A stretch of DNA of 64,000 nucleotides, taken from Caldifarciminota bacterium. GTDB lineage: Bacteria > Hydrothermota > Tepidihabitantia > SM23-42. The position numbers and the translations under genes are program-made. Under the pieces are notes generated by a model. The model saw only the letters and a list, made by a program, of their open reading frames with translations. It was not told the DNA's origin and did not search any database. Positions 1 to 9,419 of this stretch are shown here, one piece after another (position 1 is the stretch's first letter; each line of letters begins with the position of its first letter). The DNA lies in contig CP070705.1 in the NCBI GenBank assembly GCA_020349965.1, positions 2,134,905-2,198,904 on the forward strand, read 5' to 3'.

Positions 1-1364
1 ACGCTCACGCCGTATTTTCTTTTGAGCCGGGCTAGAATGATATCGAGATGTAATTCTCCGATGCCCGAGATTATCAATTGCTTGATCTCCGGGTCGAAGG
101 CGAACGAAAAGGTTGGATCCTCATCGCGAAGACGGGCGAGTCCGTTCGAAATCTTCTCTTCATCGCCTTTCTCCTTAGGAACGATCGCCATGGATATGGA
201 CGGAGTCGGAAACACGATGGGCGGGAGGGAACCGTCTATTCCCTTAGTTAGAGTATCACCCGTATTCGTTTTCTTCAGTTTTACGAGACCGATTATCATA
301 CCGCTGGTCAGCTTTTCGATCTCAGTCTTTTCTTTGCCCTTGATCAAGAACATCTGATTGATCTTCTCTTCGGTCGACTTCGTAGTATTATCGACCACGT
401 CGCCGCTCTTTGCTGAACCACTGAAGATTCGTACGTAGCATACCTCGCCGAGGTGGGGTTCGACTACTGTCTTGAACACGTAACCGAGAAAAGGCGAGGT
501 ATCCTCGCGCTTGATCTTCTTGCCGCCGACCTCGATCTCCGGCATCATCTCAGATGAAGGGACGAACTCGGCGATCGCGTCTAGTAAATTCTTGACGCCG
601 ATTAATTCAAGTGCATCGCCTGCAAGACAGGGCGCGACTTTCCCGGCGATGATGCCTTTCTTAATCGGCTCTATGCATTCGCTCAGCTCCACTTTCTCGC
701 CTTCGATGTACTTGTTCATTAAAGCCTCTTCGAGATCAGCTGCAGCCTCAATGAATTTCTCTTGGTGTTTCTTTATGGCTTCATGCATACCATCGGGAAC
801 TGCACTTTCGTTACCCTTTGCATCATAGCCTTTGCCGCTCAGGACGTCGGCGACACCTTTAACCTTGTTACCATCGACCACCGGAATGGTGAGTGCGACG
901 AGGTTGTTCTTGTATGTCTCTTTTATTGCGGCCATCGTTTTTTCAAAGTCGGTATTCTCTTTGGCCAGTTTATTGATGAAGAATAAAACCGGTATGTTCC
1001 GGTTTGTGATTTCACCCAACAACCGCTCGGTACCGACTTCAATGCCGCTGAAGGCGTCGACGACGATGAGCGCGCAGTCGATCGCCTCGATCCCACTTAT
1101 TGCCTCACCGATGAAATCGGCGTAACCAGGAGTGTCGACGAGATTGATCGTGACATCACCGTGCTTGAAAGAAGCTAGCCCGAGGTTCAAACTGCATAGT
1201 TTGTCCTGTTCTTCGGGTTCGGTATCGAAAACCGACGTTTGCTCGCTTACTTTACCGAATCTCGTATTTGCACCAGTAAGATAGAGAAGGCCATCTGCGA
1301 TAGTCGTCTTGCCGCTTCCGGCATGACCGAATAGCCCTATATTCCTGTTACCCTTATGACCCAT
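1..1364 (-). CDS. EF-G-like translational GTPase (EF-G-2 type), C-terminus off the window
   Basis: About 454 codons read from an ATG at 1364 with AGGAGG upstream; the gene continues past base 1. The P-loop GHAGSGKT (residues 13-20) and DTPG (77-80) are clear, and the region after the G domain (VKTVVEPHLGEV and onward) matches the EF-G domain II type. The opening resembles Thermus EF-G-2 (GHAGSGKTT, FGKVSEQTSVFDTEPEEQ) rather than canonical EF-G (AHIDAGKTT), so this is probably a paralogue and not the main translocase. The guanine-specificity motif NKxD reads NKLA (131-134), so its Asp is missing. It lies 128 bp downstream of the V-ATPase E gene on the same strand. The family is secure; its cellular role is not known to me. 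Confidence 0.9.
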   Translation of the reverse strand, partial: MGHKGNRNIGLFGHAGSGKTTIADGLLYLTGANTRFGKVSEQTSVFDTEPEEQDKLCSLNLGLASFKHGDVTINLVDTPGYADFIGEAISGIEAIDCALIVVDAFSGIEVGTERLLGEITNRNIPVLFFINKLAKENTDFEKTMAAIKETYKNNLVALTIPVVDGNKVKGVADVLSGKGYDAKGNESAVPDGMHEAIKKHQEKFIEAAADLEEALMNKYIEGEKVELSECIEPIKKGIIAGKVAPCLAGDALELIGVKNLLDAIAEFVPSSEMMPEIEVGGKKIKREDTSPFLGYVFKTVVEPHLGEVCYVRIFSGSAKSGDVVDNTTKSTEEKINQMFLIKGKEKTEIEKLTSGMIIGLVKLKKTNTGDTLTKGIDGSLPPIVFPTPSISMAIVPKEKGDEEKISNGLARLRDEDPTFSFAFDPEIKQLIISGIGELHLDIILARLKRKYGVS

Positions 1365-1492
1365 GCAAGCCTCCTAAGAAGAAGGTTCGACAGGACCGAT
1401 TAAAGGCTGGTATTCTGCCATAATGGACAATCGAAAAAGCCTCTCGTTGCCATGTATGAACCTTCCTATACAATTCTGTACTTTTTTCATGT

Positions 1493-2056
1493 CTAACTCA
1501 GTGTTTTTGAAATCGTAATTGCAATTTCATCGCTCAGCAATTCTAGAATGATGTCGAGTGAACCGATGTAGTTTGTAGTTCCGCGTTTTATTATCAATCC
1601 TGCCGTTATATCGGAATCTTCATTTACCTTCAGGTTGATCTTTTCACTACGCAGAAATTTCTCCAGATCGTTGCGATAGTGGCCGAAGTCGTGTTTGCTT
1701 AGCAATAACTCTCCTTCTCTTTCGCCGCTTTTCTTGATTAAATTCTTCAGAAACATCAGGTAGTCAGTGTGCTCAGGCAGTTTTGCGACAGCCTCATCGA
1801 TAATCTTCTTGATTAAGTTCCACCTGTGCTCAGTCTGTTTCATATTAAGTCTGAGTCTTTGCTGAGAGATCGTTCGCATTATGTGCGTTTCTCGCTGTTC
1901 CTCAATTTCCTTCTTGATCTGCCGCTTCTTTTGCGCTATTTTCTCGTCGAATTCCTCGGCAATGCTCGATGCTTCTTTCTTGTGTTTTGCAGTGATTTCT
2001 TCAGCATCCTTCTTCGCATCCTCGAGTATCTTGTCAATGACTTTTTGAGTAGACAT
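1493..2056 (-). CDS. ntpE: V/A-type ATPase subunit E (peripheral stalk)
   Basis: 187 aa. The N-terminal two thirds is a charged, heptad-like coiled coil (KILEDAKKDAEEITAKHKKE) followed by a globular C-terminal part, the usual design of the E stalk subunit that joins the catalytic head to the membrane sector. The start at 2056 lies one base from the subunit K stop, so translation is probably coupled. In many bacteria the order H-I-K-E is followed by C, F, A, B and D. Here an EF-G-like gene comes next and the head subunits are absent from the window. Confidence 0.85.
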   Translation of the reverse strand: MSTQKVIDKILEDAKKDAEEITAKHKKEASSIAEEFDEKIAQKKRQIKKEIEEQRETHIMRTISQQRLRLNMKQTEHRWNLIKKIIDEAVAKLPEHTDYLMFLKNLIKKSGEREGELLLSKHDFGHYRNDLEKFLRSEKINLKVNEDSDITAGLIIKRGTTNYIGSLDIILELLSDEIAITISKTLS

Positions 2057-2057
2057 A

Positions 2058-2570
<513 letters not shown>

Positions 2571-2597
2571 CTAAATGTCAAAATACCTGAACTGGAA

Positions 2598-4685
2598 TTA
2601 CTGCTTGATATCGACATAATTGGTTTCCAGCCGGAAAGGCTTGAAAGGCTTGCTTCCGCCACTATAGAATCTGCCGAAGAATTCGATATACTGAAGCCGC
2701 ATGGTATGGATGAATCCACCGAGGGTATTTATGATCAGATTGAAGAGGTGGCTCGGAATTAGAATGATGACGACCAGGACTACGCCAATGACCGGGATTC
2801 CGGTAATCATCCAGGCGATTTTATTGATGGCGATGGCAATGACGCCCGTCACCATGCCAAGTGCCATCAGCCGGACATAGGAGAGGAGTACACCGAGATA
2901 GTTGGAAATGCCGTAAAGATTATAGAACCCCCACGCTATCTTGCCCAGGACCTTTTTCATCTCTTTGGGGCGTGTAAATTCAAAGACCATTAAGGGGATG
3001 GCTGCCAAGTAAAGATAAACTGGGATCTGAATTACATATCTTATGTTCAAGAAACCGAAGGCGAAGCTCGAAATCCCATACCATGTGAAGAAAACAACCG
3101 GAGCCCAAGCGAGCTGATCAACTGCTTTGGGCTTGCCCTCGGGATGTGAAGCAATGATGACACCGACAATACAGATCCATAAGATCAACTCAAAGATGGC
3201 TTTGCCCAAGAGCGATTTGCTGAAGACAACTGCATATAGCAGGATACTGGGTATGATTATAAACCACGTCAGGTTGGCGAAAATAGCCTGGCCATACTCG
3301 CCGTTCTTGAAGTTGTCCACAACTTCAATGGCGATGCCCAGCATCATGTGGACAAAACCCAGACCCAATGCGAGACCGATGAAGATCATTGGGTCCTTGA
3401 CCGGGTCGAATAGCATTACCGAATTCTTGAACCGAATGAGCGGCTCGAAGCCTATGTATTCGAAGATGTCACCGGCCCAGCCGCCCACCATGGCGCCTGC
3501 GAATATTGTCAATATTCCGCCGACCAGGAGGATCTTGAACAGACTTTTATCGCCGGTGACGCGCTTCATCAGGTAAAGGGAGATGATTATTAGTAATACA
3601 CCGTATAGGGCATCAGTGATGCAGAGTCCGAACATGACCGGGAAGAAGAATGCGAGAAAAGGCGTCGGGTCGTATTCTCGGGGGTCAGGCATGCTGTATA
3701 GTTTAACGAGCATTTCATACGGTTTGCTCAATGTGGCATTCTGCAGCGCGACCGGAGGACGTTCATCCGGGTCTCTTTCAACCTTATCGTAGAAAGCATA
3801 CCCGAACTTATTGATGAGCTTGTCAAGCCGCTTCAGGTTGCGTTTCAAGATCCAGCCGATGATATTTGTGGTACGTACCGTTTCCGGCAAAGAGTTAGTT
3901 ATGCCCTCCTTCTTCTGCAGAACAGAAAGCAGGTCAGAAGATGCCTCAAGGTTGAGGACCTCCTCTGCCAGATCCTCTTCGTGTTCGTTCAACTCATCTA
4001 ACCTGGTGCGGATGCGGCGCAATTCCTGCTCGAACCGATCGACCAACATCGCCGGTTTACCGGCATGAGAACGAAAATCCACTATTTCGCAGCCTAACTC
4101 GGTCAACCTAGTACGGAGCGTAGTACTCTGTTCTTTCTTCACAAAGAACAGGCAATAAAGTAGGGTTCCGGCGGAATTTACCTGTTCGAAGGAATGTGGA
4201 ATCTCTGAGATTGTAGCAATCAATTGAAGAATGTCCGGCCCCGGGATGGCGACCGGAAGAACTTCGGTTTGCCGGAATTCGCGTAGAGATTCCAGATCTG
4301 TATCAAGAGGCTGCCAGGGCGATAGGAGAGCAATATCGTCTTCGAGTTGTCGGGCTCGCGTCGATAGTGCTTCGCGTTCGGCCTTGATGCCTTCGAGTGT
4401 TGCTGCGGTTTTCGTGTGATCATAAGACTCGGCCAAATCGACAAAACTATCGTAAGACATCGAACGCTTCATATTGAAGAACATTGAAAGGGGATGGCGT
4501 TTCTTGTAAGCGCCTATTTGATTAAGAGCATCGGCGATACGGTTAAGTTCTTCGGATGTCTGGAGTGTCGTCTCTTGGAGTTCGCTAATGTGGACGATCC
4601 CCTCCCGCTGCAATTCTTTGACGAACTCTTCCTTTATGCTCTTATGAACGACAATTTGGATCTTTTCTACCGGGAGGACGGCCAT
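2598..4685 (-). CDS. ntpI: V/A-type ATPase subunit I (membrane stator)
   Basis: 695 aa, close to the family's usual 650-700. The N-terminal half (about residues 1-330) is soluble with long coiled coils (RIRTRLDELNEHEEDLAEEV). The C-terminal half (about 340-690) carries seven to eight membrane spans that form the ion half-channels and bear the peripheral stalks. The start MAVLPVEKIQ lies inside the 3' end of the subunit H gene (19-bp overlap), consistent with one operon and translational coupling. Confidence 0.93.
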   Translation of the reverse strand: MAVLPVEKIQIVVHKSIKEEFVKELQREGIVHISELQETTLQTSEELNRIADALNQIGAYKKRHPLSMFFNMKRSMSYDSFVDLAESYDHTKTAATLEGIKAEREALSTRARQLEDDIALLSPWQPLDTDLESLREFRQTEVLPVAIPGPDILQLIATISEIPHSFEQVNSAGTLLYCLFFVKKEQSTTLRTRLTELGCEIVDFRSHAGKPAMLVDRFEQELRRIRTRLDELNEHEEDLAEEVLNLEASSDLLSVLQKKEGITNSLPETVRTTNIIGWILKRNLKRLDKLINKFGYAFYDKVERDPDERPPVALQNATLSKPYEMLVKLYSMPDPREYDPTPFLAFFFPVMFGLCITDALYGVLLIIISLYLMKRVTGDKSLFKILLVGGILTIFAGAMVGGWAGDIFEYIGFEPLIRFKNSVMLFDPVKDPMIFIGLALGLGFVHMMLGIAIEVVDNFKNGEYGQAIFANLTWFIIIPSILLYAVVFSKSLLGKAIFELILWICIVGVIIASHPEGKPKAVDQLAWAPVVFFTWYGISSFAFGFLNIRYVIQIPVYLYLAAIPLMVFEFTRPKEMKKVLGKIAWGFYNLYGISNYLGVLLSYVRLMALGMVTGVIAIAINKIAWMITGIPVIGVVLVVIILIPSHLFNLIINTLGGFIHTMRLQYIEFFGRFYSGGSKPFKPFRLETNYVDIKQ

Positions 4686-4987
4686 TTGAGAATGATATCC
4701 TGGGTCTTTTTAATGCTTTTTTCTCTATTCTTCTTATAAGATTCGTCCATTTTCTCCACGCTCTGCTTATATCGGGTTGTCAGAGCGGCGATCTCCTTGT
4801 CGATAGTTTTCTTCGCAATTTCGAGCTCTTTTTCCAACTCCTTGTCTCTCACCGCGTCAAGTGTCCCAAGTTTTTCTTCGTGTTCTGCGCGCGTTCTCTG
4901 GATCAGTTGTTGGCCGTTAGATTCGGCATTTTTCTTCAATATTTCGCCCTGTTCTTCGGCTTTCTTGATTTCCTCGATCAATTTCAT
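4667..4987 (-). CDS. V/A-type ATPase subunit H/G-like stalk protein
   Basis: 106 aa, almost entirely charged coiled coil (KKAEEQGEILKKNAES, then ELEKELEIAKKTIDKEIAAL), the size and character of AhaH/G peripheral-stalk proteins that pair with subunit E. It is the first gene of the H-I-K-E operon, which agrees with the assignment even though such coiled coils carry few diagnostic residues. The start codon is 5 nt downstream of a TACAAT -10 box, so the operon mRNA should be leaderless. Confidence 0.75.
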   Translation of the reverse strand: MKLIEEIKKAEEQGEILKKNAESNGQQLIQRTRAEHEEKLGTLDAVRDKELEKELEIAKKTIDKEIAALTTRYKQSVEKMDESYKKNREKSIKKTQDIILKWPSSR

Positions 4988-4992
4988 ACCCT

Positions 4993-5020
4993 ATTGTAGC
5001 TAATAATAAGACAAAGTCAA
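4993..5020 (-). promoter_or_regulatory. Promoter of the V-ATPase operon (leaderless type)
   Basis: On the minus strand TTGACT (5020-5015), a 16-nt spacer and TACAAT (4998-4993), then AGGGT and the ATG at 4987. Transcription should start at or within a base or two of the start codon. Confidence 0.75.
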
Positions 5021-5098
5021 GACAGACTGAATTTTAAGGGCAATCGTGGGGCCTCGAAGGGTCAAACAAGAATAAGGGCGCAGAAAAGGTCGCTACTG

Positions 5099-6373
5099 CT
5101 ACTGACTATTGAGGGCGCGTTTCTTCATACGATCGGTAATGAAGAGTATTACCAATCCGATTACGACGAGTGATGCCGAAATAGCAAATGAAACCCGGTA
5201 GGCGAAGACCTCGGAGGTGCCGCTTCTTATCAGGAGATCGATGATCGGACCTGAGATAAATGTCGCTGCCATACCCCAGCTGAGAAAGAAGGTGGCGTTG
5301 AACCAGGCAAACTGCTTGCCTCGGCGTTCTGGAGGGATCAATTGCGAAGCGTAAGAATACGAGGATGATAGAATGACGACCATAGATACCCCAAAGAAGA
5401 AGTTGCACACGTAGATCAGAGGTAGTGCAGAGGCGAGCGCAAAACCGATAAGGCTGAGTATTGCGATTAACGCGCCTGCGTACAGAAGCGTAACGTCCTT
5501 GTACAATTTTGACAAACGCGATATGAATAATCCGACAATGAAGATGGCGATAGACTGCATATTGACGATATAGCTGAGGGTCTGGCTCGATACATTGAAT
5601 CCGGTGTCGAGTGAAAGAAATTGTGTCTTCACCGTGGCTATTGAATTACGTCCGAAATTGATGAAAATCATTGCCAGCATGAAAACAGAGAAGACCCGCG
5701 AGAGTGTAGTGGCATGATTGCTCCTGCGCACGGTCTTGGCCTGTACAACGGTGACACCGCCCTCGGGTATGAAGAACATGGGAATCGTTGACGCGAGCAT
5801 TATCCCGGATGCAACGAAGAACAGAAATCCACTATCAAACCCCCAGCCTTCGTAATATCGGGCAAGCCCATCATATGCCAGTCCGCCTATGAGTACGCCT
5901 ACGATTCTTCCGAGGGCGCCGAGACTGGAGAGTTTGCCCTGGATACCGGTGCGCTCTTCTTCTGGATAGAGGTCAGAGATGATAGCACTCCATCCGATAT
6001 TGGACATAGACCAGAATATCTCGACGACTGAAAGTCCGATGATGATAATATAACCTGCCATGGCCTTAGATGCCGGTATCTTGTGGAGATACCAGACAAG
6101 GAGGGTGCCGGCTGCGGCCAATGCCTCACCTAGTATGATATAGGTTCTTCGCTTCTGGTACTTGTCCGAAAGCGCTCCCCAGACGAATCTCTGGAAGACC
6201 ACATTTAGCACCATGGGGAGGGTGGCAAAGAGTGTCGTTTCGGTTACGCTGAGGCCAAGAAAGAAACGGAGATAGATGGAAAGGTAGCTGTAGAAGAGCC
6301 CCCTTCTGAACATGGTAAGGATCTCAAATGATGAAAGATTGAAGAGGGTCCTTTTGGCTCGTTGAACTGTCAT
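5099..6373 (-). CDS. MFS transporter
   Basis: 424 aa with about 12 hydrophobic spans. The MFS motif A is visible between spans 2 and 3 (GALSDKYQKRRTY), and a longer loop separates the two six-helix halves (near VTVVQAKTVRRSNHAT). The substrate cannot be read from the sequence, and neighbours give no clue. It starts 51 bp after the TPR-protein gene stop on the same strand, with no clear Shine-Dalgarno, so it is probably read as part of that unit. Confidence 0.85.
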   Translation of the reverse strand: MTVQRAKRTLFNLSSFEILTMFRRGLFYSYLSIYLRFFLGLSVTETTLFATLPMVLNVVFQRFVWGALSDKYQKRRTYIILGEALAAAGTLLVWYLHKIPASKAMAGYIIIIGLSVVEIFWSMSNIGWSAIISDLYPEEERTGIQGKLSSLGALGRIVGVLIGGLAYDGLARYYEGWGFDSGFLFFVASGIMLASTIPMFFIPEGGVTVVQAKTVRRSNHATTLSRVFSVFMLAMIFINFGRNSIATVKTQFLSLDTGFNVSSQTLSYIVNMQSIAIFIVGLFISRLSKLYKDVTLLYAGALIAILSLIGFALASALPLIYVCNFFFGVSMVVILSSSYSYASQLIPPERRGKQFAWFNATFFLSWGMAATFISGPIIDLLIRSGTSEVFAYRVSFAISASLVVIGLVILFITDRMKKRALNSQ

Positions 6374-6424
6374 CTTGTATTGATGTCGGACAGGTGTGTG
6401 GGTCGGACTACAATGATCGAGGAG

Positions 6425-6988
6425 CTATTCGATACCGAACCACGGGCCTTTTTCGAGGTCTGAGAAAAATATCTTGCGGTCTTCTTCCCGTTTGATCGAC
6501 TCTCCGGCTTTTCGTGCGAGATCCAGGTACTTCTTCGCTTCGGTAGTACTGTGTGCTGCAGCATAGGCGCGAGCCATTGCCTCGTAAGCATAAGCGAGAT
6601 CGAAGTCCATGAACTTATGTGCCTCAGTCAATGTCAGGCATTTAACGGCATGGTGAAGTGCCTGTTCACTCCGCTCAAGAACTGCGTAGACATGGGAGAT
6701 CAGCCATTCGCCACGTTGGAAATTCACCGGTTCGCCGATTTTGCTCCAGTGATAATACGAAGCATGGGCTGCGTGTACCATTTCTTCGCTCTCTTCGTCG
6801 GAGCGAGTTTCTTTGGCTAAGAGACTCCACACCCGATTGTTACATCCGACGGCGAATCTCTTGTGCCATTCGAGAGTTTCTTTGTCTGCATCCTTCATTA
6901 CATTCTCCTCGGCCCGTACAAATGAGTGGACCATGATCATAGATGCGAGGATGAGTACAAGAAAATCGGTGATTTTCCTCGTCCGCAT
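6425..6988 (-). CDS. Exported TPR-like protein of unknown function
   Basis: 187 aa from the ATG at 6988, chosen because AAAGGAG stands just upstream; an in-frame ATG 18 bp earlier lacks such a site. Residues 1-25 form a signal peptide (ILASMIMVHSFVRA). The rest is helical and TPR-like (AYAYEAMARAYAAAHSTTEAKKYLDLA). Features worth noting are WHKRFAVGCNNRVW near the N-terminus and a closing GPWFGIE. I do not recognise a specific function. It ends up next to archease (14 bp) and the MFS gene. Confidence 0.65.
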   Translation of the reverse strand: MRTRKITDFLVLILASMIMVHSFVRAEENVMKDADKETLEWHKRFAVGCNNRVWSLLAKETRSDEESEEMVHAAHASYYHWSKIGEPVNFQRGEWLISHVYAVLERSEQALHHAVKCLTLTEAHKFMDFDLAYAYEAMARAYAAAHSTTEAKKYLDLARKAGESIKREEDRKIFFSDLEKGPWFGIE

Positions 6989-7002
6989 TTTTTCTCCTTT
7001 CT

Positions 7003-7416
7003 TCATACATCGAAGATTATCTTAGCACGGAATTCATGCTTTTCTTTTACAATGGATAGATCGTGGTAAGTTGGATTCTTTATCTCAAGTTTCACCCGGT
7101 GGCGGGTCGGGTCAAACTTATCGCCGCGAAGCACTGCCTGCAGCGAGGTTTCTCGTACCGATATTGTATATTCGGATGGTATGAAACCGTGGACCGAGAA
7201 ATTGTATAACAATTCGCGGCACCAGTCGATGAAGAGATCTTCGAGCGACTCACTCCGCAAGTCGATGGATTTCTCCTTATCGGCATTGACTGAACCTGTT
7301 AGCTGTGTTTCGAAGATTGCCCGTCCGATATTGGCAAACAACTCATCGAGCGACCTGCCCCATGTTTCAATGCCAAGATCTGCCGTATGATCTGTGTACT
7401 GGTAGAGTACTGTCAT
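7003..7416 (-). CDS. Archease (RtcB RNA-ligase cofactor family)
   Basis: 137 aa. Opens with YQYTDHTADLGIETWG, the archease signature, and keeps DLFIDWCRELLY and the KxE/KIIFDV ending. Archease helps RtcB ligase guanylylation during tRNA splicing or RNA repair. The ATG at 7416 is preferred over an upstream in-frame start at 7578, which would run into the transketolase gene; GGGGG precedes 7416. No rtcB lies in this window, so the partner is elsewhere or the protein works alone. Confidence 0.88.
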   Translation of the reverse strand: MTVLYQYTDHTADLGIETWGRSLDELFANIGRAIFETQLTGSVNADKEKSIDLRSESLEDLFIDWCRELLYNFSVHGFIPSEYTISVRETSLQAVLRGDKFDPTRHRVKLEIKNPTYHDLSIVKEKHEFRAKIIFDV

Positions 7417-7501
7417 TGGTAGCCCCCGTATGAGTTTAGTCAGAATTGCACAGAGGTCAACAAAGGCATCTGGCCTTTGGATCGAGCATTCAGCATGAGG
7501 G

Positions 7502-9397
7502 CTAAAGATTCGCCGTGATTTTTTGCACCAGAGATTCGGCATCCAGGCCGCATTTCTTGTAGAGGACCTGGGGGTCATCCGATCTTCCGTAGTGTTCTAT
7601 GCCGATTGTGACTAAAGGCGTCTTAAGTTTTTCGCGGATCAGTTTCTGCGCGACGGTACTACCCAACCCCGTATCGACGACATGGTCTTCATACGTGAAT
7701 ATGCACTTTGTTCTTGCTGCCTCGTGTATTATTCGCGTATCGATACTCAGCGGAGATGAGACATTATAGATGCGGGGGATTATCCCGGTCGCCTTCAGTT
7801 TCTCATGGGCTTCGATCGCCATTGGAAGCATTGCACCGAAGGTCAATATCGCGCAGTCATCTCCTTTGCGGACAAGATCGGTCCTTCCGTACTCGTATCT
7901 ATAGTCGCCATCGAAGAATATGTTTCCCGCAGTATTCCTGACCACCGGGAGTTTCGTACGGCCGAGGCCGATCACGTAGTTGCCTTTCTGCTGCAAGACA
8001 TAGCGGACCGCGTGATCGGTCTGGTTCGGATCACCGGGGAGGATGAGCCTGAAGCCAAAGAGATTTTTCAAGAGACCGATGTAATCGATGCAGTGATGTG
8101 TTTTGCCATCCGGGCCCACGTTGTAGCCGAGGTGAGTCGCACAGATCTTTACGTTAGTGCAATTGATATCGTTCAGCCGCAGTTGGTTATAAACTTCATC
8201 GATCGCAAAGACTCCGAAATCTGCCCACAGGGTGACGATGCCGTTTATCGAAAGAGCACCGGCAATGGTGGCCGTCGTGTGCTCACTCACTCCGGCCTGA
8301 AAGAAGCCGTCCGGGCGGACCTTCCCGAATTCGGTCGTTTTCACCGATTCGGCAAGGTCACAATCGAGTACGGCAATGGGTAACTTCGGGTTGCGTTCGG
8401 CGATCTCGGCGAGTACGCTGCCAAAGACTGCCCGCGGATGGGTATCCTTCTCGTACGTCTTTGGTCTACCGGTGTCGATTGGTATGAATGCGATATCGTC
8501 AGTCCTAGGTAGCGGATGCCGGCAAGCGGCACGCGACCGGGTGATTGTCCCGATGCCGTCGGAAATCCCGAGTTCACCGAGTGCTCTTATGCATTCCTCT
8601 TCGGTCAATGCACGGCCGTGGTATTCACGTCGATTCTCCATGAATGAGACACCCTTGCCGATGATGGTTTCCGCGATGATTGCGTAGGGGTGGTCCTTGT
8701 CGCCGAGAGCCTGCCGTATTACGTTGTAGAGCTCCTTGAAATCGTGGCCAGAGGTTACCAGGACGCGCCAGCCATCGGCCAGGTAATTTTCCTCAATGTT
8801 CACCGGCATGACATCTTCGGTCCGCCCCGAGATCTGGATGTGGTTATGGTCGATGATAACGGTCAAGTCGTTCAGGTCGTATTTGCGGGCGAATCTGCGC
8901 GCCTCGGCGACCTGCCCTTTGGCCTGCTCGCCATCACTCATGGCAACGAAGGTGTTATACCGTAGCCCATTGAGGCGACCGGCGAGGGCGAAGCCGCAGC
9001 CGGCTGATAATCCCTGCCCCAGATTGCCCGTGGTCCATTCAATGCCCGGTACGTCCCGTTCGATGTGTCCTTCATACGGGCTGTTCGCATTGCGAAAACA
9101 AGCGAGCAGGCCTTCCCGGTCTATGAATCCAAGATGAGCCAGGCATGCATAGAGACCGGGCGCCGTATGTCCGTGGCTGACAATGATACGGTCGCGATCG
9201 CGCTCACAGGTTGTCTTGGCTGAAATTCGGGCATGGCTGAACAATGTCAGAAAGATGTCGATCGATGACATCGATCCGCCCGGATGACCCGAGCCGGCCA
9301 CAGTCGTCATCTTGATAATGTCCCCGCGGCAAAGCCGCGCCTTCTCCTTCAATTGGGCGATCCGATCCTCGGTGATATCGTCGGTGAATCCTGTCAT
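7502..9397 (-). CDS. tkt: Transketolase
   Basis: 631 aa single-chain enzyme. The N-terminal half binds thiamine diphosphate (SHGHTAPGLYACLAHLG; MSDGEQAKGQVAEARRFARK with IIDHNHIQ), where the usual GDG reads SDG. The middle pyrimidine domain holds GVSEHTTATIAGALS, and the C-terminal domain follows (YEDHVVDTGLGSTVA). The style resembles archaeal split transketolases joined into one protein. Transfers two-carbon units in the pentose-phosphate pathway. It is followed by archease and preceded by RNase G on the same strand. Confidence 0.92.
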   Translation of the reverse strand: MTGFTDDITEDRIAQLKEKARLCRGDIIKMTTVAGSGHPGGSMSSIDIFLTLFSHARISAKTTCERDRDRIIVSHGHTAPGLYACLAHLGFIDREGLLACFRNANSPYEGHIERDVPGIEWTTGNLGQGLSAGCGFALAGRLNGLRYNTFVAMSDGEQAKGQVAEARRFARKYDLNDLTVIIDHNHIQISGRTEDVMPVNIEENYLADGWRVLVTSGHDFKELYNVIRQALGDKDHPYAIIAETIIGKGVSFMENRREYHGRALTEEECIRALGELGISDGIGTITRSRAACRHPLPRTDDIAFIPIDTGRPKTYEKDTHPRAVFGSVLAEIAERNPKLPIAVLDCDLAESVKTTEFGKVRPDGFFQAGVSEHTTATIAGALSINGIVTLWADFGVFAIDEVYNQLRLNDINCTNVKICATHLGYNVGPDGKTHHCIDYIGLLKNLFGFRLILPGDPNQTDHAVRYVLQQKGNYVIGLGRTKLPVVRNTAGNIFFDGDYRYEYGRTDLVRKGDDCAILTFGAMLPMAIEAHEKLKATGIIPRIYNVSSPLSIDTRIIHEAARTKCIFTYEDHVVDTGLGSTVAQKLIREKLKTPLVTIGIEHYGRSDDPQVLYKKCGLDAESLVQKITANL

Positions 9398-9419
9398 GTT
9401 TCGATTGCTCCTCTGTCCA

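Noticed and set aside
3127-3576. Long plus-strand open frames opposite the V-ATPase I gene (and similar ones opposite most genes)
   Set aside because: They lie in the shadow of strongly conserved minus-strand genes, lack motifs and Shine-Dalgarno sites, and have odd composition rich in Ser/Arg.
7416-7578. N-terminal extension of archease
   Set aside because: It runs into the transketolase gene, and the family's conserved start YTDHTADLG begins right after the ATG at 7416.
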